Part shown: positions 60,101 through 64,000 of the stretch, piece after piece
Numbering within the stretch: the stretch's first letter is position 1
Layout of the letters: every line of letters begins with the position of its first letter
Assembly (NCBI RefSeq): GCF_900104695.1
Contig: NZ_FNSW01000001.1
Coordinates: forward strand, 744,001-808,000
Direction: 5' to 3'
Source of the DNA: Paenibacillus sp. GP183
Lineage (GTDB): Bacteria; Bacillota; Bacilli; Paenibacillales; NBRC-103111
Length of the DNA: 64,000 nt
Program-made: the position numbers and the translations under genes
The notes under the pieces: generated by a model
What the model was told of the DNA's origin: nothing
What the model saw: only the letters and a program-made list of their open reading frames with translations
The model's database searches: none

Positions 60101-60211
60101 GGTTTGCTGCTTGATCTGCGTAGATGAATAAAGTCCATATCCCAATACAAGCAAACATAAAATGACTACGGCTGCTCCATTTTTTAAACTAAATCTACTT
60201 ATCCCGTTCAT
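57119..60211 (-). CDS. RND-family efflux transporter (SwrC-like)
   Basis: A 1,030-residue proton-driven efflux pump of the AcrB/SwrC type, with 12 transmembrane helices and two large extracellular loops. Strings include 'QQTFPDVSFPSVFIQAVNPG' in the first loop, the helix 4 region 'GLTLNIMTLGGIAVSVGRIV' and 'DDSIVIIENIYR' with the proton-relay Asp pair, and 'MIGMLMLVGIVVTNAVVLLD' in the second half. Gram-positive relatives export lipopeptides such as surfactin or other amphiphiles. The ATG after GGAGAG is preferred. It lies 82 bases after the histidine kinase gene on the same strand, so a two-component system probably controls it. Confidence 0.93.
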   Translation of the reverse strand: MNGISRFSLKNGAAVVILCLLVLGYGLYSSTQIKQQTFPDVSFPSVFIQAVNPGASTEEVETEITGPIEQSLLNFKGYDSLTSTSSENSANLVLSFAFGTNMDKITTDVESAISKLNLPSKAKITVNRFSAGSQPIYEAAIFAADSSKSVDLQNVLQNEVVPKLSKITGVSAVTLKGTKSDNLNIEVDKNKASQFGISLNTIQSAIQSLDYAQPLGSINQNSTTIPIRLVGKINSLQQIKDLPLSANNSAIPNRGPQGMAQAPQTAAPKVKLSDIATFTTVGTQDQITRFNGKESYLIDISKSQNANTADVANKVKDALAKYKQQANLDIHVVEDQGASIEKSVSDLIREGAYGILFCIIIIFLFLRNVRATIISILSLPISIFATIALLNQMGLTLNIMTLGGIAVSVGRIVDDSIVIIENIYRWRQEKGSELKGRELAYRATKEVIGAVASSTIATVVVFLPLAFVSGIIGEFFRPFAIAVVSSIIASLFVAMMLIPVLGAKFFNNVKPHNTEGKMIKIYERWIRGSLKRKKTVLSIACALLIASLCTIPLLGVSFLPAGSTPAAEIGLILPPKSSLAETDALTQKVENYVKGLQGVTSYQVSIGGAGNNRLQSSANNNNKATINVQFDKTTNMNATIDKANFDLKPIIVGAVPDATFNVKAGAQQGPPSGNGIDVSLYSSNLDALSKAAIQVNDLMMMNSSLKDITNNLKDVTPKWVLSLNQTGIDANVSASQVMLAVNEQLRPVNAGTYTLDNKESSITMAYLQPISTKEQLENINIQTLSGPKKLKEIADLTESNAPVTVNHDGGKTYAKISGTIKGDASTSAVTKQVQTDIKSLSLPEGVQVSFGGGLAMITSGFTSLGIAMASAVFLVFLVMSVTFGGLKTPLIILSSLLFVPVGSLGALLATGQTLSMSAMIGMLMLVGIVVTNAVVLLDRVEKNWKSGMPMTEAIVEGSKNRVRPILMTASATILALMPLALSESSSSLISGGLAITVIGGLFTSTLLTLIVVPVIYLMTGKKRKVSEEIF

Positions 60212-60293
60212 ATGATTCTCTCCTTTTTTATATATAGCCGTTACTATACAGGAGGAATTTAAACTCAATATAAACGGATGTTAACAATTAAAA

Positions 60294-61676
60294 TTAAGAA
60301 ACTTCATAACTAAACGGGAGCTTAATCTTAATGGTCGTACCTTCACCTGGTATGCTGATCACTTCAATGTCTCCATGATGAATATCGACAATACGTTTGA
60401 CAATCGAGAGGCCAAGTCCGCTTCCGCCGATGGAGTCAGTTCTGGATTTATCTACTTTATAGAAGGGTTTAAAAATATCATGGATCTCCTCGGCAGGAAT
60501 ACCTGAACCTGTATCTGTAATGGTTACTATTGCGTTATCGCTTTTAACCTTTAAATCTATACGAATCTCCCCATGCTCAGGAGTAAACTTAATGCTGTTA
60601 TGAATTAAATTTAACCAAACCTGGTTTAATTGATCTATATCTGCTTGAATGGTGACTTCCTCCAGTTGAAGGTCAATAACCTGCTTTTTCAATGCCCAGA
60701 GCGGTTCACAGGTAATCACTACTCCTCTCAACTGTTCGTCCAAGCTTAAATTTTGCGGATGAAAAGGATGATGCTCATATTGCAGCGAAGATAAATTCAA
60801 TAAATTTTCGCTTAAACGAGAAAGTCGATTACTTTCTTCTTCAATTATGGTTAAATAATGGATTCGCTTTGCTTCATCCATGGTCTTATCCCTCAATGCT
60901 TTGGAGAAACCGGAAATGGAGGTTAGCGGTGATTGAATTTCATGGGATACATTCGCTACAAAGTCCTGGCGCATTTGATCCAGCATCCCCAATTCTTTAG
61001 CCATATCGTTGATACTTGCTGTTAAAATACCAATTTCATCTTTACGCTTGGACTGAACACGGATACTGAAGTCACCCTTGGCCAAACGTCGGGTTGCATC
61101 TGTTAACAGATGCAAGGGCTTAACTAAATAGCGAGCAGCTATCGCAAGAATTAAGCTTCCGATGATTAATACTATAATCAACACGGTTTTCAGAAATTGA
61201 CCAAATTCCCTTGTTATATCCGTTATATCCGGTGAAATAAATAAAGCATGCGGAGCATTATTCACCTGAAATGGCAGACCAATTAACTGAATGACGGAAG
61301 CTTGCCTATTTTGGGATTCCTGCAGCTTTCCTCGGTAAACTCCCCCACTCAAAACATACTGAATCTGCTCATTATTAATGATTAGCTTTTGACTTGTTGG
61401 ATTTTGAGTTAGAACAGCTTCTCCCTTATTGTTGTAAATCTGCACCCGATAATTGAAAAGCAAGCTCACACCCTGAATAAAGCTTTCTAAATCTTTCGTT
61501 GGTGATTGCTGATAGCTTTGGATAATTTGTTTACCGCTTGTAATAAGCTGTTTCTCCGTAAGGGAATTTATCTGATTCTGGTAAAGTAAGGTAGCCAAGA
61601 AAAAGGCTAATATCAAGCTGAGGATCACTGCTGCAATAAACGTGATAACAACACGAACATATAAGGATTTAATCAT
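60294..61676 (-). CDS. Sensor histidine kinase
   Basis: A 460-residue membrane kinase. Two transmembrane helices (about 8-30 and 164-186) surround an extracellular sensor domain. HAMP follows ('RYLVKPLHLLTDATRRLAKG'), then the phosphoacceptor His in 'FVANVSHEIQSPLTSISGFS' and the ATPase motifs N ('LNQVWLNLIHNSIKF'), G1 ('VTITDTGSGIPAE') and G2 ('GGSGLGLSIVKRIVD'). It should phosphorylate the adjacent response regulator. It overlaps that gene by eight bases, with the RBS for its ATG in the overlap. The signal is unknown. Confidence 0.95.
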   Translation of the reverse strand: MIKSLYVRVVITFIAAVILSLILAFFLATLLYQNQINSLTEKQLITSGKQIIQSYQQSPTKDLESFIQGVSLLFNYRVQIYNNKGEAVLTQNPTSQKLIINNEQIQYVLSGGVYRGKLQESQNRQASVIQLIGLPFQVNNAPHALFISPDITDITREFGQFLKTVLIIVLIIGSLILAIAARYLVKPLHLLTDATRRLAKGDFSIRVQSKRKDEIGILTASINDMAKELGMLDQMRQDFVANVSHEIQSPLTSISGFSKALRDKTMDEAKRIHYLTIIEEESNRLSRLSENLLNLSSLQYEHHPFHPQNLSLDEQLRGVVITCEPLWALKKQVIDLQLEEVTIQADIDQLNQVWLNLIHNSIKFTPEHGEIRIDLKVKSDNAIVTITDTGSGIPAEEIHDIFKPFYKVDKSRTDSIGGSGLGLSIVKRIVDIHHGDIEVISIPGEGTTIKIKLPFSYEVS

Positions 61677-62352
61677 GATAAACCTCCAGCTTGTAGCCTA
61701 AACCACGCAGCGTTATGATTTTGAAGAAAGCGGAATAGCCTTCGAATCGATCTCGCAGCCGGTTAATATGCACATCCACCGTTCGCTCATTTCCTTCAAA
61801 TTCGACTCCCCACACTTGCCCAATGAGATGATCTCGCGTAAAAAGCTGACCGGGATAGCTTGCCAATGTATAGAAAAGCTCAAATTCTTTAAGCGGAAGC
61901 GTCACCGCTTCGCCTAAATCTCCAAATAAAACCTCATATTTATTTCGGTCTAATTTTACAGGACCCAGCTGTATATGCTTGGAGACGGATATCCGGTATC
62001 GCTTCAGAAGCGCTTTGACCCGCATGACCATCTCCTGAGGGTCAAATGGTTTGACGAGATAGTCATCCGTCCCCAGCTGAAACCCCTTTATCCTCTGAGT
62101 AGATTCTCCTTTGGCCGTTATCATTAAAATAGGCATTTCACTCAATTCCCGTAACTTACGGCAAAGCTCCCAGCCATCCATTCGAGGCATCATGATGTCC
62201 ATGATCGTCATATCCACAGGAAAATCAGCAGCATATTTCAAAGCTTCTTCACCGTCCGCTTTTTCGACGATAGTAAAGCCCTCATCCGTCAAATATAAGC
62301 TTATCAATTCACGAATATGCGAATCGTCATCCACTACCAATATCGTCGTCAT
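61669..62352 (-). CDS. OmpR-family response regulator
   Basis: A 227-residue response regulator. The receiver domain has the acidic pocket and phosphoacceptor Asp in 'DMTIMDIMMPRMDGWELC' (near residue 52), the switch Thr/Lys in 'MITAKGES' and 'DYLVKPFDPQE'. The C-terminal winged helix is PhoB/OmpR-type ('PLKEFELFYTLASYPGQLFT', 'GNERTVDVHINRLRDRF'). It heads the RR-HK-RND gene order and is likely to activate the efflux gene. The ATG follows AGGGC. Confidence 0.95.
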   Translation of the reverse strand: MTTILVVDDDSHIRELISLYLTDEGFTIVEKADGEEALKYAADFPVDMTIMDIMMPRMDGWELCRKLRELSEMPILMITAKGESTQRIKGFQLGTDDYLVKPFDPQEMVMRVKALLKRYRISVSKHIQLGPVKLDRNKYEVLFGDLGEAVTLPLKEFELFYTLASYPGQLFTRDHLIGQVWGVEFEGNERTVDVHINRLRDRFEGYSAFFKIITLRGLGYKLEVYHD

Positions 62353-62462
62353 GCCCTATTTCCCCAATCAACTCGATTTGTGGTAATACCTCAAGTTTAC
62401 CATCTTTCCATAAAAAAATAACAACGACCGATCCCCCATAAAATAAAGGGAAGCGATCGTCA

Positions 62463-63332
62463 TTACTTGGGAGCTCGAATCATAATTTTCTCGCCGTCAA
62501 ATTCCATAGAAGCCTTGCCGCTTATTTGCAGCGCTTCAAGATAAGCCTTCGGCACCTGAAGCCGCCCGGCTCGATCCAGTACGATATACTCCTCATGCCG
62601 ATCCTGTGTGACCTGCTGCTCTTTTTCACTCTTGAATGAACTGGACTCATCCACCTCACGACGTATCAGTTCCGAGCTAGTTTGTCCGTCACGTATCGCG
62701 ACAACCCGGTTTACCTTATGGGCAAGGGAAAGGTCATGGGTTACGATCACAATGGTCACGCCCAGCTCTCTGTTTAAGGTTCTGAAAATATCCATGATCC
62801 GCTCAGCCGTCTCCGAATCAACCGAACCGGTTGGCTCGTCTGCCAGCAGCAAAGCAGGGCGGTTAGCCAAGGAAATCGCAATTGCCACACGCTGCTGCTC
62901 CCCTCCGGAAAGCTGCTGCAGTTTACTGTGTATTCTATGCGCTAAACCAACCCGTTCCAATAGCTCCTTGGCATAAATCCGATCCAGCTTCCCGCTTAAC
63001 ATCATCACAGTCTCTACATTCTCGAGAGCGGTCAAATATGGAAGCAGGTTGCGAGCATTATTTTGCCAGATGAAGCCAACGGATTCTCGTTTATACTGGA
63101 CCAATTGCGCATCTGTGATTTTGAGAAGATCCCATGGACCGACCCCAACCATACCCGCGGAAGGTCGATCAAGTCCGCCTAATATATTCAGCAAAGTGGA
63201 TTTTCCGCTGCCGCTGTTGCCGATAATCGCCATCATCTCTCCGGCTTCAATCGTTAAATTCAGGCCCTGCAGGGCAACCACTTCAATTTCCGTGGTTTTA
63301 TAAATCTTGACCAGACCGTCGCAGCGAATCAT
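62463..63332 (-). CDS. ABC exporter ATPase (MacB-like) with C-terminal AbrB-like domain
   Basis: An ATPase of about 289 residues. Residues 1-220 form a standard LolD/MacB ATP-binding domain: Walker A 'IGNSGSGKSTLL', Q-loop, signature 'LSGGEQQRVAI', Walker B 'ALLLADEPTG' and H-switch 'VTHDLSLAHK'. The last 50 residues ('EYIVLDRAGRLQVPKAYLEA', 'LQISGKASMEFDGEKIMIR') resemble a SpoVT/AbrB swapped-hairpin DNA-binding or dimerisation domain. It is six bases after the end of the FtsX-like permease gene on the same strand, so they form one exporter. The extra domain may add dimerisation or DNA binding. The ATG follows GGAG. Confidence 0.88.
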   Translation of the reverse strand: MIRCDGLVKIYKTTEIEVVALQGLNLTIEAGEMMAIIGNSGSGKSTLLNILGGLDRPSAGMVGVGPWDLLKITDAQLVQYKRESVGFIWQNNARNLLPYLTALENVETVMMLSGKLDRIYAKELLERVGLAHRIHSKLQQLSGGEQQRVAIAISLANRPALLLADEPTGSVDSETAERIMDIFRTLNRELGVTIVIVTHDLSLAHKVNRVVAIRDGQTSSELIRREVDESSSFKSEKEQQVTQDRHEEYIVLDRAGRLQVPKAYLEALQISGKASMEFDGEKIMIRAPK

Positions 63333-63338
63333 GCCGTG

Positions 63339-64000
63339 TCATCGCTCCTCTCCTAATTTAATCGCCTGATGTACGCGCAATTGACGGATATGATTCAGCA
63401 GCAGCACCGTTCCAGCCAGCATCATCACGACCACCACTGCATAAAGCTGATTCGTGTCTTTAGCCGCGAACACAATCCGAAACGGCGGAACCTGCTTGCC
63501 CGATCCATCGGCGGTTTGCAGGAAGGGCAGAAATAAATAACCTGTCAGCTTTCCCAGCCCAATGCCAAGCGCAATGGATAGCCCTGCGGTAAAAATTTGC
63601 TCGATCAGCAGCATCCCCGTCATTTGCATTCGCGAAAGTCCAGTTGCTCGCAGAATGCCGAACTGCACAACTCGCCCTGATAAATTAAAGTACCAATACA
63701 GCACATATCCGATAAAAGAGATCAGCACCGAGACCAGAAATCCCAAGCTTAAAATTCCGAACACCCCGCCCTTGGAGGGATGCTGATTTTGCGTGATGAG
63801 CTCGTTTCGCACATCGCTCACGGATGCCAATTGAATGCCTTTTGCTTTCAACGCTTCAAATATAGGAGCTACCTTCGCGTCTGGCTTCATCTTCAACCAT
63901 ACTTCATAAGGCATTAACGGCATTTGATCGTAAAGATACGATAAGTTGGTTATAAAAAATGGTGTTTTCTCCGGATATTCATTGGGCCAATAGGGTACAA
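63339..64000 (-). CDS. FtsX-like ABC permease (C-terminal part, runs off right edge)
   Basis: The last about 220 codons of an FtsX/MacB-type permease. The visible part has a soluble region ('FITNLSYLYDQMPLMPYEVW', 'KGIQLASVSDVRNELITQNQ') and the C-terminal transmembrane set 'GFLVSVLISFIGYVLYWYF', 'FGILRATGLSRMQMTGMLLI' and a final helix 'YAVVVVMMLAGTVLLLNHIR'. The string 'FGILRATGLSRMQM' is typical of FtsX permeases. Its partner ATPase follows six bases downstream. The N-terminus is outside the window. Confidence 0.88.
   Translation of the reverse strand, partial: VPYWPNEYPEKTPFFITNLSYLYDQMPLMPYEVWLKMKPDAKVAPIFEALKAKGIQLASVSDVRNELITQNQHPSKGGVFGILSLGFLVSVLISFIGYVLYWYFNLSGRVVQFGILRATGLSRMQMTGMLLIEQIFTAGLSIALGIGLGKLTGYLFLPFLQTADGSGKQVPPFRIVFAAKDTNQLYAVVVVMMLAGTVLLLNHIRQLRVHQAIKLGEER

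Noticed and set aside
1-64000. CRISPR arrays, prophage modules, biosynthetic clusters and toxin-antitoxin pairs
   Set aside because: I looked for repeat-spacer patterns and for characteristic gene families and saw none, apart from the Rhs fragment and the orphan Imm26-like gene.

Overview
The window looks like chromosomal DNA of a Paenibacillus or a close spore-forming relative in the Bacillota. This is inferred from AGGAGG-type ribosome binding sites, frequent GTG and TTG starts, LplA/LplB-type sugar uptake, CotF-like coat proteins, a GerPA/GerPF-type germination protein, an SLH-anchored 5'-nucleotidase, CsoR/CopZ/CopA copper control and a sporulenol/hopene-type cyclase. No rRNA, tRNA, CRISPR array or replication origin was seen.

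Region by region. 1-5.7 kb is a sugar-uptake and catabolic locus: ABC permease (cut by the left edge), binding lipoprotein, LacI regulator, a TIM-barrel isomerase whose reading frame is broken, a GlcG/UPF0303-like protein and a DUF1080 protein. Four near-identical 14-bp palindromes flank the LacI gene and probably make the locus one regulon. 5.7-17 kb holds small metabolic and housekeeping genes: acetyltransferase, cysteine-desulfurase-like enzyme, lipoproteins, chemoreceptor, two methyltransferases, alpha/beta hydrolase, an isochorismatase homologue without its catalytic Cys, peptidase E and an Imm26-like orphan. 17-25 kb is rich in spore or envelope genes: CotF-like pair, polysaccharide deacetylase, GerP protein, sulfite-oxidase-fold enzyme and uncharacterised proteins. 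25.6-27.3 kb has an ABC-F antibiotic-resistance-type protein behind a leader that can form two mutually exclusive hairpins. 28-35 kb has a small acidic gene and a lipid-linked glycosylation operon (small membrane protein, two GT-C enzymes, GT2, GtrA, GalU). 35-42 kb has YdeI, PadR/DUF4188, SDR, SLH 5'-nucleotidase and an MFS transporter with a structured leader.

42-46.2 kb is a copper locus (csoR-copZ, copA, a sulfite-reductase-like half protein and a frameshifted lipoprotein) with two CsoR-type operators. 46.3-49.1 kb is an island between inverted copies of a ~77-bp repeat. It carries an Rhs fragment, a MarR-SDR pair sharing a 12-bp palindrome, a truncated DinB gene and other debris. 49-56 kb has an inositol-phosphatase-like protein whose tail is written by the repeat, LysE, a triterpene cyclase, SRPBCC/VOC/PAP2 proteins and an amidohydrolase. 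A complete IS1595-type element follows, with 15-bp inverted repeats, an 8-bp target duplication and two LexA-like boxes around its promoter. 57-64 kb is a two-component-linked RND efflux operon and an ABC/FtsX exporter whose ATPase ends in an AbrB-like domain; the permease is cut by the right edge.

No clearly new multi-gene system was proven. The best leads are the IS with SOS-like boxes, the ABC-F attenuator, the sulfite-reductase-like copper-locus protein with lost ligands, the repeat-bounded island, the MFS leader RNA and the small acidic gene. Functions come from recognisable motifs and family knowledge, without database searches.
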